A DNA stretch of 64,000 nucleotides from Massilia endophytica (GCF_021165955.1 NZ_CP088952.1:1612001-1676000), one strand, 5' to 3'. Shown: positions 35,313-45,094, counted from the first letter of the stretch. Notes: generated from the letters alone by a model not told the origin. A program made the numbers and translations.

Positions 35313-36653
35313 ATGGCAGATCAAGCCATCATCGACGCGCTGCGGCGCGAAGCCCGGCCGCTCGGGCCGGGCGAGGACTTCGACGCCCTGCTGGACTGCA
35401 TCGGCGATGCATCCATTGTGCTGCTGGGCGAGGCCACGCACGGCACGCGCGAGTTCTACCAGTTCAGGGCCGACATCAGCAAACGCCTCATCGTGGAAAA
35501 AGGTTTCGACGCCATTGCCGTGGAAGCGGATTGGCCCGACGCCTTGCGCGTCAGCCGCTACGTGCAGCACGGCGGCGACGACATGACTGCGGAGATGGCG
35601 CTGTCCGGCTTCAAGCGCTTTCCCCAGTGGATGTGGCGCAACCACGAAGTTGTGGAGCTGGTGAACTGGCTGCGGGTACACAACGCGCACGTGGCCAGTT
35701 CCACGCGGCGCGTCGGCTTTTACGGGCTGGACCTCTACAGCCTGCAGCAATCCATGCACGCCGTGGTGGCCTATCTGGACGAGAACGACCCCGAGGCCGC
35801 CCAGCTGGCGCGGGAGCGTTACGGCTGCATCGACCACATGGCGGAAGACCCGCAGCGCTACGGCTACGCCACCACCTTCGGCATGAAGGAGGACTGCGAA
35901 GCGGAGCTGGTGCGCCAGCTCATGGACCTGTCGCGCCAGGCCGTGCTGCACATGGAGGAGAAGGGCGGCGTGGTGCCGGACGAGCTGTTCTACGCGGAGC
36001 AGAACGCCCGCGTCGCGCGCAATGCCGAAACCTACTACCGCTCCATGTTCCAGAGCCGGGACGAGTCCTGGAACGTGCGCGATTCCCATATGGCCGAGAC
36101 CCTGCAGGCCCTGCGCGAACATATCGGCCAGCACAGGGCGCATCCCGCCAAGGTGGTGGTGTGGGCGCACAACTCCCATCTTGGCGACTGCCGCGCCACC
36201 GAAATGGGGCGGCACGGCCAGTTGAACCTTGGGCAGCTGGTGCGCGAGCGCTACCGGCCGGAAGACTGCTTCCTGCTTGGCTTTACCACGCACACGGGCA
36301 CGGTCACCGCTGCCAGCGAATGGGACGGACCGGCGGAACTGAAGCGCGTGGTGCCGTCGCGCCAGGGCAGCATCGAACGCCTGCTGCACGAAACGGGCAT
36401 CCGCCAGTTCCTGCTGCCGATACGGGGCAGGAACAGCGTGCTCGCGGGGCTGGGCGACCGCTATCTGGAACGCGCCATCGGCGTGATCTACCGGCCCGAC
36501 ACGGAGCGCATGAGCCACTACTTCTACGCCGACGTGGCGCGCCAGTTCGATGCGCTGATCCACGTGGATACCAGCACGGCCCTGCGCCCGCTGGAACGTT
36601 CAGCCTTGTGGCGCCACGAGGAAGCGCCCGAGACCTACCCCAGCGGACTGTGA
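35313..36653 (+). CDS. Erythromycin esterase-family protein
   Basis: 446 residues. The family signature GEATHGTREFYQFR holds the catalytic Glu/His pair; EADWPDALRVSRYV and WAHNSHLGD are conserved blocks. The chosen start follows GCGGGAGGCTGCC. The family includes EreA/EreB macrolide esterases but also many chromosomal members of unknown role, and nothing here suggests an acquired resistance gene. Its end overlaps the convergent DUF1294 gene by 54 bases. Confidence 0.9.
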   Translation: MADQAIIDALRREARPLGPGEDFDALLDCIGDASIVLLGEATHGTREFYQFRADISKRLIVEKGFDAIAVEADWPDALRVSRYVQHGGDDMTAEMALSGFKRFPQWMWRNHEVVELVNWLRVHNAHVASSTRRVGFYGLDLYSLQQSMHAVVAYLDENDPEAAQLARERYGCIDHMAEDPQRYGYATTFGMKEDCEAELVRQLMDLSRQAVLHMEEKGGVVPDELFYAEQNARVARNAETYYRSMFQSRDESWNVRDSHMAETLQALREHIGQHRAHPAKVVVWAHNSHLGDCRATEMGRHGQLNLGQLVRERYRPEDCFLLGFTTHTGTVTAASEWDGPAELKRVVPSRQGSIERLLHETGIRQFLLPIRGRNSVLAGLGDRYLERAIGVIYRPDTERMSHYFYADVARQFDALIHVDTSTALRPLERSALWRHEEAPETYPSGL

Positions 36654-36920
36654 ATGGAGGAGGGCGGCCAGCAGTGCAATATTGCAGGCCGCCGTAAGCC
36701 AGAACTTGATGAGGAAGGAGGGTTTGGAAGACTTGTGGCGCAGCCACTGCTGCGCCAGAAAACCGCCGGGCCAGCCGCAGGCCAGCCCGATCAGCAGGAG
36801 AGTGCGCTCCGGCGTACGGCGCCGCCCTTTACGGGCGGCGGATTTATCGATCGCATAGGCGAAGAAACAGATCACGCTTGCCAGCCCGTAGACGCCTGCC
36901 AGCAGGGCGGCCGGCGTCAT
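36600..36920 (-). CDS. DUF1294-family membrane protein
   Basis: 106 residues with two to three hydrophobic segments and the family block RRTPERTLLLIGLACGWPGG. Function unknown. It starts one base after the trpS stop, so it rides on the trpS message. Its 3' end runs 54 bases into the esterase-family gene on the opposite strand. Confidence 0.88.
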   Translation of the reverse strand: MTPAALLAGVYGLASVICFFAYAIDKSAARKGRRRTPERTLLLIGLACGWPGGFLAQQWLRHKSSKPSFLIKFWLTAACNIALLAALLHSQSAGVGLGRFLVAPQG

Positions 36921-36921
36921 G

Positions 36922-37941
36922 TCAGAAGTAGCTCAGGCCCAGTGCGGCCTTTACCTCGTCCGCCGTGCGCGCCGCCACTTCGCGGGCGCGCGCGGTGCCA
37001 TCTTTCAGCAGCTGCATCACATAGCCCTTGTCCTTGGCGTATTCCTCGCGGCGCGCGCGGATCGGCGCCAGCATCTCCTGCAGCACGCCTTCCAGGCGTT
37101 TTTTCACCACCGTGTCGCCAAGGCCGCCGCGCACGTAGTGCGCCTTCATCTCCTCCAGCGAGGCCTTGTCGGTGTCGAAGGCATCCAGATAGATGAAAGC
37201 CACATTGCCTTCAAGGTGGCCGGGATCCTGCACGCGCAGGTGCAGAGGATCGGTATAGACCTTCTTCACGGCGGCCGTGATCTCGTCGGCGGAAGCGCCC
37301 AGGTTGATCGTGTTGCCCAGGGATTTGCTCATCTTCGCCTTGCCGTCCGTGCCCGGCAGGCGGCCGATTTCCGGCACCAGGGCGCGGCACTCCACAAGAA
37401 TGTCGCGGTTGGCGATGCGGTTGAAGCGGCGCACGATCTCGTTAGTCTGCTCGATCATCGGGATCTGGTCTTCACCCACCGGCACGATGGAAGCCTTGAA
37501 GGCCGAGATATCGGCAGCCTGCGATGCGGGATAGGTGAGGAAGCCGGCCGGGATATCGCGCTCGAAGCCGCGCAGCTGGATCTCCGCCTTCACGGTGGGA
37601 TTGCGCTCCAGGCGGGCCACGGTGACCATGTTCAGGTAATAGAAGGTCAGCTCGGCCAGTTCCGGAATCTGGGACTGGATCAGAATGGTGGATTTGGCCG
37701 GGTCGATGCCCACGGCCAGGTAGTCCAGCGCCACCTCCACCACGTTGCGGTGCACCTTTTCGGTGTCGTCCATGTTGTCGGTCAGGGCCTGCGAGTCGGC
37801 CAGCATGATGAACTGCTTGTATTCGTGCTGGTAGGCGACGCGGTTGCGCAGGCTGCCCACGTAGTGGCCAAGGTGCAGCGGGCCGGTGGGACGGTCGCCA
37901 GTCAGGATGACGGCTGGTGCGGCGGAAGGGGACTGGCTCAT
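36922..37941 (-). CDS. trpS: Tryptophanyl-tRNA synthetase
   Basis: A 339-residue class I aminoacyl-tRNA synthetase charging tRNA-Trp. The HIGH motif is in TGDRPTGPLHLGHYVGSL, and KMSKS in GKAKMSKSLGN. Full length for the bacterial enzyme. Followed immediately by DUF1294. No T-box or leader peptide is seen upstream. Confidence 0.96.
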   Translation of the reverse strand: MSQSPSAAPAVILTGDRPTGPLHLGHYVGSLRNRVAYQHEYKQFIMLADSQALTDNMDDTEKVHRNVVEVALDYLAVGIDPAKSTILIQSQIPELAELTFYYLNMVTVARLERNPTVKAEIQLRGFERDIPAGFLTYPASQAADISAFKASIVPVGEDQIPMIEQTNEIVRRFNRIANRDILVECRALVPEIGRLPGTDGKAKMSKSLGNTINLGASADEITAAVKKVYTDPLHLRVQDPGHLEGNVAFIYLDAFDTDKASLEEMKAHYVRGGLGDTVVKKRLEGVLQEMLAPIRARREEYAKDKGYVMQLLKDGTARAREVAARTADEVKAALGLSYF

Positions 37942-38048
37942 TCGGAAATTCCTGTGTGCGGCCCCTTTACCAGTAGACGTAATGACAAAAACGCCACCAA
38001 AGAGGCGGCGGTATGGTTGCAGTTTAAGGCCGGGATGTCAAGTTCCCT

Positions 38049-38076
38049 GGACCTGCCCCCAGGCGGGGACAGGTCC
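38049..38076 (-). terminator. Hairpin after the YXWXGXW gene
   Basis: GGACCTG and CAGGTCC arms, extended by CCCC/GGGG across one mismatch, with a four-base loop. It lies eight bases beyond the stop of the 38085 gene. There is no T-run, so it may be a stabilising or attenuating hairpin rather than a classic terminator. Confidence 0.45.
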
Positions 38077-38084
38077 TTCACGCC

Positions 38085-38531
38085 TTAGTGGCGGTTCGGA
38101 TTGTTCGGCCGGTCATCGTAGCGGTTCGGTACGCCATCGTTGTCGCGGTCGCGGTCGTAACGGTTCGGAACACCGTCGTTATCGCGGTCGCGGTCATAGC
38201 GGTTAGGAATGCCGTCATGGTCGCGGTCGCCCCGGCGCCATTCGCCGCGCTGGAATTCCCAGCGGCCATCGCGCTCCATCCACACCGGCTCGCTCCAGTT
38301 ATAACCGGCGCGGGCGCGCACATATTTCCCTTTCACCCACACGTAACGGTGGCCGTTCCAGTTCCAGTAGCCCGGGGTCCAGACATAGCCCCGGCGTGCA
38401 GGTGGGATGGATTCATGGCGGGGAGCAGGCGGCGCCGTACGCACCACAATGACGTCCGCGCTTGCCGTCATCGGCACGGCAATCGAACCCATCGAGCCAG
38501 CAATCATTGCCGCGATCAACAGTTTTTTCAT
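38085..38531 (-). CDS. Secreted YXWXGXW-repeat protein with calcium-type DxDxDG repeats
   Basis: 148 residues. Signal peptide to about residue 24 (MTASA). The middle has the YVWTPGYWNWNG motif of YXWXGXW-repeat proteins. The C-terminal ~45 residues contain three 13-residue DRDxDGxPNRYDR units resembling thrombospondin type-3 calcium-binding repeats, encoded by near-identical 39-bp DNA units. A paralogue with the same order lies at 47650-48204. Probably periplasmic or envelope-associated; function unknown. Confidence 0.85.
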   Translation of the reverse strand: MKKLLIAAMIAGSMGSIAVPMTASADVIVVRTAPPAPRHESIPPARRGYVWTPGYWNWNGHRYVWVKGKYVRARAGYNWSEPVWMERDGRWEFQRGEWRRGDRDHDGIPNRYDRDRDNDGVPNRYDRDRDNDGVPNRYDDRPNNPNRH

Positions 38532-38687
38532 GATGTGTACTCCTTGTTCTGATGTGTGTGCTGTGATTATGTCGCTCAGCCTGTGTAAGGAATGTGCGCG
38601 CACGCGCTTAGCTTGTAAGGAATTGTTTCGTTGCTCTTTGGATACTTGATGTAGACTGGGAGGATTGCCCGAACAGGAGACCCTCTC

Positions 38688-40580
38688 ATGCGTTTGCGCC
38701 TTGCCTTATTGACTTGCCTGATCAGCAGCACCGTTCTTGCCCAGACCCCGCCCATGGCGCCGGATATCGGTTCCGAGCGTTTCGACTTCAGCTTCCCCGA
38801 TGCGGACTACGACAAGCGTGTCGTCATGGTCCCCATGCGCGACGGCGTCAAGCTCTACACCGTCATCGTGATACCCAAAGGCGCCAGTAAGGCGCCCATG
38901 CTGCTGACCCGCACCCCCTACAACGCCGCCGGCCGCGCCAGGCGCGCCGTCAGCCCGAGCATGCTGGCCACGCTGCCGCAAGGGGACGAAACCTTCGTCA
39001 ACGAAGGCTATATCCGAGTATTCCAGGACGTGCGCGGCAAATACGGCTCGGAAGGCGACTACGTCATGACGCGTCCCCTGCGCGGCCCCCTGAACGGCAC
39101 CAAGACGGACCATGCGACCGACGCCTGGGACACCATCGACTGGCTGGTGAAGAACGTGCCCGAATCGAACGGCAAGGTCGGCATGCTGGGCTCCTCGTAC
39201 GAAGGCTTCACTGTGCTGATGGCGCTGGCCGACCCGCACCCCGCGCTCAAGGTCGCGGTGCCCATGAGCCCCATGGTGGACGGCTGGCGCGGCGACGACT
39301 GGTTCCACAACGGCGCCTTCCGCGTCAACACGCTCACCTACATCGCCAGCCAGAACACCGCGCGCGGCCGCGGCGAAGCCATTCCCACCGGCGTCTACGA
39401 CGACTACGAAGGCGTGTTGCGCGCGGGCTCCACTGCCAGCTACGCCAAGGTTTTCGGCCTCGACAAACTGAATTTCACGAAGAAGCTGTTTGAGCATCCC
39501 GCTTACGACAGCTATTGGCAGGAACAGGCGCTGGACCGCCTGCTCGCGAAGCGCAAGCCCACTGTCCCCACCATGACCGTGGTGGGCCAGTGGGACCAGG
39601 AAGACATCTACGGCGCCTACGCCTACTACGCTGCGCTGGAGCCGATGGACAAGGACAACAAGCTCAATTACCTCGTCGTGGGCCCGTGGCGGCACAGCGG
39701 CGTCAATTACGATGGCTACGGTTTGGGTGCGCTCAAGTTCGAAGGCGATACCGCGCTACAGTTCCGGCGCGACGTGATGCAGCCCTTCCTCAACCAGTAC
39801 CTGAAGGACGGTGCGCCCGTCGCCGATACGCCGCCCGTGCTCTTCTACCAGTCCGGCAGCAACCGCTGGCAGCACCTGGCGCAATGGCCGCTGGCCTGCG
39901 CGTCCGGCTGCCCCTCGGTGTCGAAAGCTGTGTACCTGAAAGACGGCTTCAAGCTCGATTTCAACGCGCCGCAGGGAAGCGGCTACGACGAATATGTCTC
40001 CGACCCGGCCAAGCCGGTGCCTTTCGTGCCGCGTCCCGTGCGCATGGGCGATCCGGAAGTGTGGCGTCCCTGGCTGGTGAGCGACCAGCGTTTCGTCGCC
40101 GACCGCCCCGATGTGCTGAGTTACGTGAGCGAGCCGCTGAAAGCGCCGCTGACGCTATCCGGCGCGCCGCAAGTGAAGCTCTTCGCCTCCACGACGGGCG
40201 GCGATGCGGACTGGGTGGTGAAAGTGATCGACGTCTATCCGGACGAAGTGCCGGGCCAGCCAGAGATGGGCGGCTACCAGCTGCCGCTGGCGATGGACAT
40301 CTTCCGCGGCCGCTACCGCAACAGCCTGGAGAAGCCGGAACCCGTGGTGTCCGGCAAGGTGGAAAAATACAGCTTTGCGCTACCGAATGTGAACCACGTG
40401 ATCCGGAAAGGGCACCGCCTGATGATCCAGATCCAATCGAGCTGGTTCCCGCTCTATGACCGCAACCCGCAGAGCTACGTCCCCAACATCTTCTACGCCA
40501 AGCCGGGCGACTACAAGAAAGCCACCCAGCGCATCTACCACAGCAGCTCCATCGAGCTCCCCATCGTCCCCAACCGCTAA
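38688..40580 (+). CDS. CocE/NonD-family hydrolase, secreted
   Basis: 630 residues with a signal peptide (about 1-18). It is an alpha/beta hydrolase of the S15/CocE class; the nucleophile is Ser170 in GSSYEGF, followed by an Xaa-Pro-dipeptidyl-peptidase C-terminal jelly-roll domain (about 440-625). Members include alpha-amino-acid ester hydrolases and glutaryl-acylases. The actual substrate is unknown. Monocistronic; a hairpin repeat doublet follows. Confidence 0.92.
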   Translation: MRLRLALLTCLISSTVLAQTPPMAPDIGSERFDFSFPDADYDKRVVMVPMRDGVKLYTVIVIPKGASKAPMLLTRTPYNAAGRARRAVSPSMLATLPQGDETFVNEGYIRVFQDVRGKYGSEGDYVMTRPLRGPLNGTKTDHATDAWDTIDWLVKNVPESNGKVGMLGSSYEGFTVLMALADPHPALKVAVPMSPMVDGWRGDDWFHNGAFRVNTLTYIASQNTARGRGEAIPTGVYDDYEGVLRAGSTASYAKVFGLDKLNFTKKLFEHPAYDSYWQEQALDRLLAKRKPTVPTMTVVGQWDQEDIYGAYAYYAALEPMDKDNKLNYLVVGPWRHSGVNYDGYGLGALKFEGDTALQFRRDVMQPFLNQYLKDGAPVADTPPVLFYQSGSNRWQHLAQWPLACASGCPSVSKAVYLKDGFKLDFNAPQGSGYDEYVSDPAKPVPFVPRPVRMGDPEVWRPWLVSDQRFVADRPDVLSYVSEPLKAPLTLSGAPQVKLFASTTGGDADWVVKVIDVYPDEVPGQPEMGGYQLPLAMDIFRGRYRNSLEKPEPVVSGKVEKYSFALPNVNHVIRKGHRLMIQIQSSWFPLYDRNPQSYVPNIFYAKPGDYKKATQRIYHSSSIELPIVPNR

Positions 40581-40708
40581 CTGTCCAGCTCGTGTCCACT
40601 TCTGGTGCCAGGGAAGAAAAGTGGACACGAGCTCAGCTCTATAGAGCTACAGACGAGCTCGTGTCCAAAAATCTTCCCTGGCACCAGATTTGGACACGGG
40701 CTCAGCGC
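40581..40708. repeat. Hairpin repeat doublet between convergent genes
   Basis: Third doublet of the family: GTGTCCACTT...CTGGTGCCAGGGAAGAAAAGTGGACAC, then an inverted copy with TCTTCCCTGGCACCAG. It fills the whole gap between the CocE and MFS genes, right up to both stop codons, as a bidirectional terminator would. Confidence 0.8.
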
Positions 40709-41962
40709 TTAATGGAGGTGGTGGCTCTTGAAGTAGCGGCGGGCGACGATGATGGCTACGGCTTGCATCGCGGCCGAGACAAAGAAGGTGGCGCCGATGC
40801 GCCAGTCGTTTGGCGGCAAATGGCTGACCTCGCCCAGCAGGAAACCGCCTACCAGCGGCATGAAGATGATGCCCACGCTGCTGATCGATTGCAAGGAGCC
40901 CATCAGCTCGCCCTGCTCGGTCGGTGGCGTGGATTTTGAAATGATGCCCTGCAGCGCCGGCCCCGCCGCGAACGCCAGCAGGTTGCAAAGGATGAGCACG
41001 TACATCATCCACCCCTGCGTCGCCAGACCGTACAGCAGGTAGGTGATGCAGCCGGAGGCCAGCCCCAGCAGGGACAGGCGCACCTCGCCAAACCATTTGA
41101 TGAACTTGCCCAGCAGCCCGGCCTGCACCACCACCGACGCCACGCCCACGCAGAACATGGCCAGGCCGTTCTGCGCCGGCGTCCAGTCGAAGCGGAAGTG
41201 GGTATAGAGCACCCAGGTGCTGTGCAGCATGAGCTGCGCGCAGCTGAACAGGGCGAACACGATCACGAGGCCGCGGATGTCCTTGCGCCGCGACAGGCGG
41301 ATCAGCCCCGCCAGCGGATTGACCCGCGTGAGCTTGAAGCTGCCGCGCTGCGCCTGGGGCAGGGATTCGGGCACGAAGAAGTAGCCGTAGATGCAGTTGG
41401 CCGCCGACAGCGCCGCCGCCGCGTAGAAGGGCAGGTGCAGGTTGACGCCGCCCAGCAGGCCGCCCAGCATCGGCCCGGCGATGAAGCCCAGGCCGAAGGC
41501 CGCGCCGATCTTGCCGAAGCTCTTGGCACGGTTTTCGTGGGTGGAGATGTCCGACGCATAGGCCGAGGCCACGGACATGCTGGCCGAGGAGGCGCCGCCG
41601 ATCAGGCGTCCGATGAACAGGCAGGCAAGATTGGGCGCCCACGCCGTGGCCAGGAAGTTGAGGCTCATGCCCGCCATGGAGTACAGCAGCACGGGGCGGC
41701 GCCCCACGCGGTCGCTGATGGCGCCCAGCATGGGCATGAAGATGAACTGCATCAGGCCGAAGGTGGCGCCCAGGATGCCGTACCACATGGTCTGCTGGTC
41801 GCGCGCGGCGACGAACTCGCCCACCAGCAGCGGCAGCACCGGCACAATAAGGCCGATGCCGAGCATGTCGATGAAGATGCAGACGAGGATGAATTTCAGG
41901 TTGCCCGTGGGAGGCGCCGCCGTGGCGGTAACCGGGGTGCTTTCGATGCTGGAATCGCTCAT
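40709..41962 (-). CDS. MFS transporter, TetA-like
   Basis: 417 residues with twelve predicted helices. Motif A is GAISDRVGRRPVLL; the N-terminal half (LGIGLIVPVLPLLVGEF) is typical of the DHA1 drug/H+ antiporter branch that includes TetA. No tetR-like gene is adjacent, so substrate specificity is open. Its start overlaps the transglutaminase gene's stop by four bases (ATGA), placing it last in a three-gene unit. Confidence 0.9.
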   Translation of the reverse strand: MSDSSIESTPVTATAAPPTGNLKFILVCIFIDMLGIGLIVPVLPLLVGEFVAARDQQTMWYGILGATFGLMQFIFMPMLGAISDRVGRRPVLLYSMAGMSLNFLATAWAPNLACLFIGRLIGGASSASMSVASAYASDISTHENRAKSFGKIGAAFGLGFIAGPMLGGLLGGVNLHLPFYAAAALSAANCIYGYFFVPESLPQAQRGSFKLTRVNPLAGLIRLSRRKDIRGLVIVFALFSCAQLMLHSTWVLYTHFRFDWTPAQNGLAMFCVGVASVVVQAGLLGKFIKWFGEVRLSLLGLASGCITYLLYGLATQGWMMYVLILCNLLAFAAGPALQGIISKSTPPTEQGELMGSLQSISSVGIIFMPLVGGFLLGEVSHLPPNDWRIGATFFVSAAMQAVAIIVARRYFKSHHLH

Positions 41963-43842
41963 GGAGTCGTGGTTCTGACGGGCAGCCCCGCCATTTCGGT
42001 TTCGTTCAATACAAACACCAGCCGCCCGTTCATGGCTTTGCTGATGCGGTTCATGGCCGGCCGCAGCGCCAGGTATTCCTGCGGCGAGCACCAGGCGCGC
42101 GGATTGTCGGACCGCACGCGGCGCGTCAGGCGGTAGCGCATGCCGTCGCGCGCATAGTGCGCGTCGAAGGAGATGCCTTCCTGCCGGATGCTGAGGTTCT
42201 TCGGCACATACAGCACGTGCATGGCGGCGGGCAGCTCGATTTCCATCTCGTCGTCCACCGTGAAGGGCTCGCACAGCGTGTCGTTGAGCCGCACCGGTTC
42301 CGTGAAGCGCGACACGATGGCATTCAGCGGCACCGGACCGCCCATGCCGGGCACGAAGGATAGCACGCCTGCCTCCGGCTGGCTGACGTAGTTGCGGATA
42401 CGTTCGACGTAGCGGATGGCCAGCGCATCCGGCCGCGCCGCCGGCAGCAGCTGCAGGTCGCCATCGCCTTCGTAGCCGCCGCCCGCCATGGTGCGCTTGA
42501 CCCAGTCCGCCTCGCCGCCGGGGCCAATGCTGTTGACGAACTGCCGCACCGCCACCGCGCTCTGGCCGAAGCCCGTGATCTCCGTGGTGCGCTGGGCCGA
42601 TCCGTCCAGCGCCACTTTGAGCCAGACCTTGCGCTCGACCCGCATGCTGTCGGGCGAGGGCAGGGGCGTATGCTGCACGGCGCTGAAGCGGCGCGTGACC
42701 AGCACCGGCTTGCCCGCGTCGTTCTCGGGCAACAGGCCGAATGGCGTGGGCGTGTCGGTGGAGTCGAGGTAGAGCCCCAGCGAAGGAATGTAGGTGATGG
42801 CGTGGTTGAACCACATCACGGGTATCTCGGGCAGCTTGTAGTTCTCGCGGTCGGCCATCAGCAGCACGGGGGAGGCGGCTATGCCGCGCGCCGCCAGCAT
42901 GGCTTCCAGCAGGGCCGCGTGGTCCTTGCAGTCGCCGTAGCGCCGCTGCAGCACCACGATGGCGTCGTTCGGCACCCAGCCGCCGTCGCCGACATAGCTC
43001 GCCACGTAGCGGATATTGTCGCGCACCCAGTCGTAGAGGCGGCGCGCCGTTTCGCGCTCGTCCTTCGTGCCAGCGGCCACTTCGTCCGCCAGGGCGCGGA
43101 TTTCAGGCGTCACAGCGGCCTTGCTTTCCGCGTTCTTCTGGTAGCCGTCCGCAATGGCCTTCCAGTCCGCGAAGGTGGAGAGCATGAGGTGGGGCGTGCG
43201 CTGCCAGCTGTTGGCCACATTCGCTTCGGGGGTGACTGTGTCCTTGCTGCGGTAGGTCCAGCGCATGGTGCGCAGGCCGTCCGCGCTGCTGTCTTCGGCG
43301 AGGTGCAGGTCCTTCATCGCCACCTTCAGCGCGAGGCTGGCGGGATAGCGCACCACGATCTGGCTGTCGTCGCGGATCACGTCGCCCCGCATGAAGCTCT
43401 GGTGCGACATCCCTCCCGGCAGGTCCAGCACGTGGTGCACGATGCGGTAGCGGACGTGGATGGCGTCGCCCGCCGCCAGCTTGGGGAAAGTGATCTGCAC
43501 CAGTTTCTTTTCCGGGAAGGAGATCCCACCCAGCATGCCGTCCTGGGTCTTGATGTCGGAAGGCGCCACCTTCACCGGCACGCCGTTGGCCGGAATGGTT
43601 TCCGCCTCCAGCAGTTCGAAGGTCTGCCGTCCCGCGCTGTAATGCAGGTATTGCTGGCCGAGCGCGGAGGCGCCGGATGCATCCACGGCCCGCCACAGGT
43701 AGTCCACCGTCTCTTCGTAGGTGCTGTCGGCGTTCAGTTTGATCTCGGTGCGTTCGCGCAGGGCGCGCACGTAGCCTTCGCCCGTCGCCAGCGCAGCGGG
43801 CGCCAGGGCCGCGAGCAGGAGAAGGGCGAAGAGGCGGCGCAT
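41959..43842 (-). CDS. DUF3857 plus transglutaminase-like secreted protein
   Basis: 627 residues. Signal peptide to about residue 19 (PAALA). The N-terminal DUF3857 domain is at about 45-200, then a transglutaminase-like core at about 240-350 with catalytic Cys305 in YGDCKDHA and His in WFNHAI, followed by a C-terminal DUF3858-like beta domain. The start at 43842 overlaps the HD gene's stop (TGATG), indicating coupling; an ATG at 43860 is an alternative. The activity on natural substrates is unknown for this family. Confidence 0.87.
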   Translation of the reverse strand: MRRLFALLLLAALAPAALATGEGYVRALRERTEIKLNADSTYEETVDYLWRAVDASGASALGQQYLHYSAGRQTFELLEAETIPANGVPVKVAPSDIKTQDGMLGGISFPEKKLVQITFPKLAAGDAIHVRYRIVHHVLDLPGGMSHQSFMRGDVIRDDSQIVVRYPASLALKVAMKDLHLAEDSSADGLRTMRWTYRSKDTVTPEANVANSWQRTPHLMLSTFADWKAIADGYQKNAESKAAVTPEIRALADEVAAGTKDERETARRLYDWVRDNIRYVASYVGDGGWVPNDAIVVLQRRYGDCKDHAALLEAMLAARGIAASPVLLMADRENYKLPEIPVMWFNHAITYIPSLGLYLDSTDTPTPFGLLPENDAGKPVLVTRRFSAVQHTPLPSPDSMRVERKVWLKVALDGSAQRTTEITGFGQSAVAVRQFVNSIGPGGEADWVKRTMAGGGYEGDGDLQLLPAARPDALAIRYVERIRNYVSQPEAGVLSFVPGMGGPVPLNAIVSRFTEPVRLNDTLCEPFTVDDEMEIELPAAMHVLYVPKNLSIRQEGISFDAHYARDGMRYRLTRRVRSDNPRAWCSPQEYLALRPAMNRISKAMNGRLVFVLNETEMAGLPVRTTTP

Positions 43843-44492
43843 CACGCGGCGCCCGACCATTCGGCCACGAAGCTGTCGCGGAAGGCATTCAGCGCCTTCA
43901 GCCGCTCCTCGCCCAGGCGCCGCCCGGCCGCTGTCTGCATGGTTCCGGGCAGCGTCGCCAGCTTGACGGCGATGTGATCGAGCGAATAGGCCTTGTCGTC
44001 CAGCGCACGGCCCGTGCCGAGGGGATCGTCCGGATGGGCGAGGGCGCAGCCCATGCGGCCCGCGGTATAGAACATGCGGGCCAGGCCGACGGCGCCCAGC
44101 GCATCCAGGCGGTCGGCATCCTGCACGATCTTCGCTTCAATGGTCTCTGGCTTCAAGGCGGCGGAGAAGCTGTGGGTCTCGATGGCATGGCCCACGCCTG
44201 CCAGCAGCGGGGCGGGAAAACCCTGGGCCAGGAGCTGGGTATGCGCAAGCCGGGCCGCCTGGCGCGAGGCGAGATGGCGTTCCGGATGGTTCTTCGGCAG
44301 GTTCACCAGGTCGTGGAGATAGCAGGCCGCCAGCACCACCAGCGCATCCGCTTCGGGATGCTGCTCCAGCAAGGCCTGGGCATTGCGCCATACGCGGTGC
44401 AGGTGGCTGGTATCGTGCGCGCCGTCGTCCCCCGCGGCCGCACTGGCCAGCGCAAGCAGACGCGGCTGCCAGTAGGCAAGCGTGTCGTTCAT
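43842..44492 (-). CDS. HD-domain phosphohydrolase, YedJ-like
   Basis: 216 residues. HD-fold metal ligands are visible in HDTSHLHRVWRNA, YLHDLV (the HD pair) and IVQDADRLDALGA. Members hydrolyse nucleotides or related phosphate esters. It is the first gene of a translationally coupled unit with the DUF3857/transglutaminase and MFS genes. The start at 44492 follows CAAGGAAAACC. Confidence 0.88.
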   Translation of the reverse strand: MNDTLAYWQPRLLALASAAAGDDGAHDTSHLHRVWRNAQALLEQHPEADALVVLAACYLHDLVNLPKNHPERHLASRQAARLAHTQLLAQGFPAPLLAGVGHAIETHSFSAALKPETIEAKIVQDADRLDALGAVGLARMFYTAGRMGCALAHPDDPLGTGRALDDKAYSLDHIAVKLATLPGTMQTAAGRRLGEERLKALNAFRDSFVAEWSGAA

Positions 44493-44614
44493 GGTTTTCC
44501 TTGGTTTCTCAGGCATTGTGGCATGAATGCCGGGTCTGCTCAAATTATCTTGGTGCAATATAACTTGGTTTGCGGTAATATTTATTCCATCGCTTTCAAG
44601 CCCTCAGGCACATC

Positions 44615-45094
44615 ATGTCCAACGTTCAACACAGCGGCGCAGGCGCCGAATACCTCGCATTCACCCTCGGCCAGGAAGAATATGGCATCGACATCCAGAA
44701 AGTGAGTGAAATCCGCAACTACGAAGAGCCGACCCGCATTGCCAGCGCGCCGGAATTCGTGAAGGGCGTGATCAACCTGCGCGGGACCATCGTGCCCATC
44801 GTGGACATGCGCATCAAATTCAGGCTGGGGAAGGCGGAATACGGCGCTTTCACCGTAGTCATCATCCTGAACATCGGCACCCGCGTGGTGGGCATGGTGG
44901 TGGATGCGGTGTCGGACGTGACCACGCTGCAGCCGGAGCAGATCAAGGCCGCGCCGGATATGGGCTCTTCGCTGGACACCGACCATATCGTCGGCCTGGG
45001 CACCATCGACGACCGCATGCTGATCCTGGTCGATATCGACAAGCTGATGTCCAGCGCCGACATGGGCCTGCTGCTGGAAAAAATGGCTGCCTGA
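44615..45094 (+). CDS. cheW: CheW-like chemotaxis coupling protein
   Basis: 159 residues of single CheW domain: EYLAFTLGQEEYGIDIQKVSEIR, the receptor/kinase-contacting GVINLRGTIVPIVDMR, and GMVVDAVSDV. CheW links methyl-accepting receptors to CheA. No cheA, mcp or flagellar genes are nearby, so it is a detached copy. A possible TAATAT -10 element is at 44576-44581. Its stop abuts the convergent RNase H-like gene with no gap. Confidence 0.93.
   Translation: MSNVQHSGAGAEYLAFTLGQEEYGIDIQKVSEIRNYEEPTRIASAPEFVKGVINLRGTIVPIVDMRIKFRLGKAEYGAFTVVIILNIGTRVVGMVVDAVSDVTTLQPEQIKAAPDMGSSLDTDHIVGLGTIDDRMLILVDIDKLMSSADMGLLLEKMAA

Noticed and set aside
35313..36653. Macrolide resistance gene
   Set aside because: The family contains many chromosomal enzymes unrelated to macrolides, and there is no mobile context.
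40709..41962. Tetracycline resistance determinant
   Set aside because: The protein is TetA-like in fold and motif only; no divergent tetR and no mobile element, so specificity cannot be claimed.
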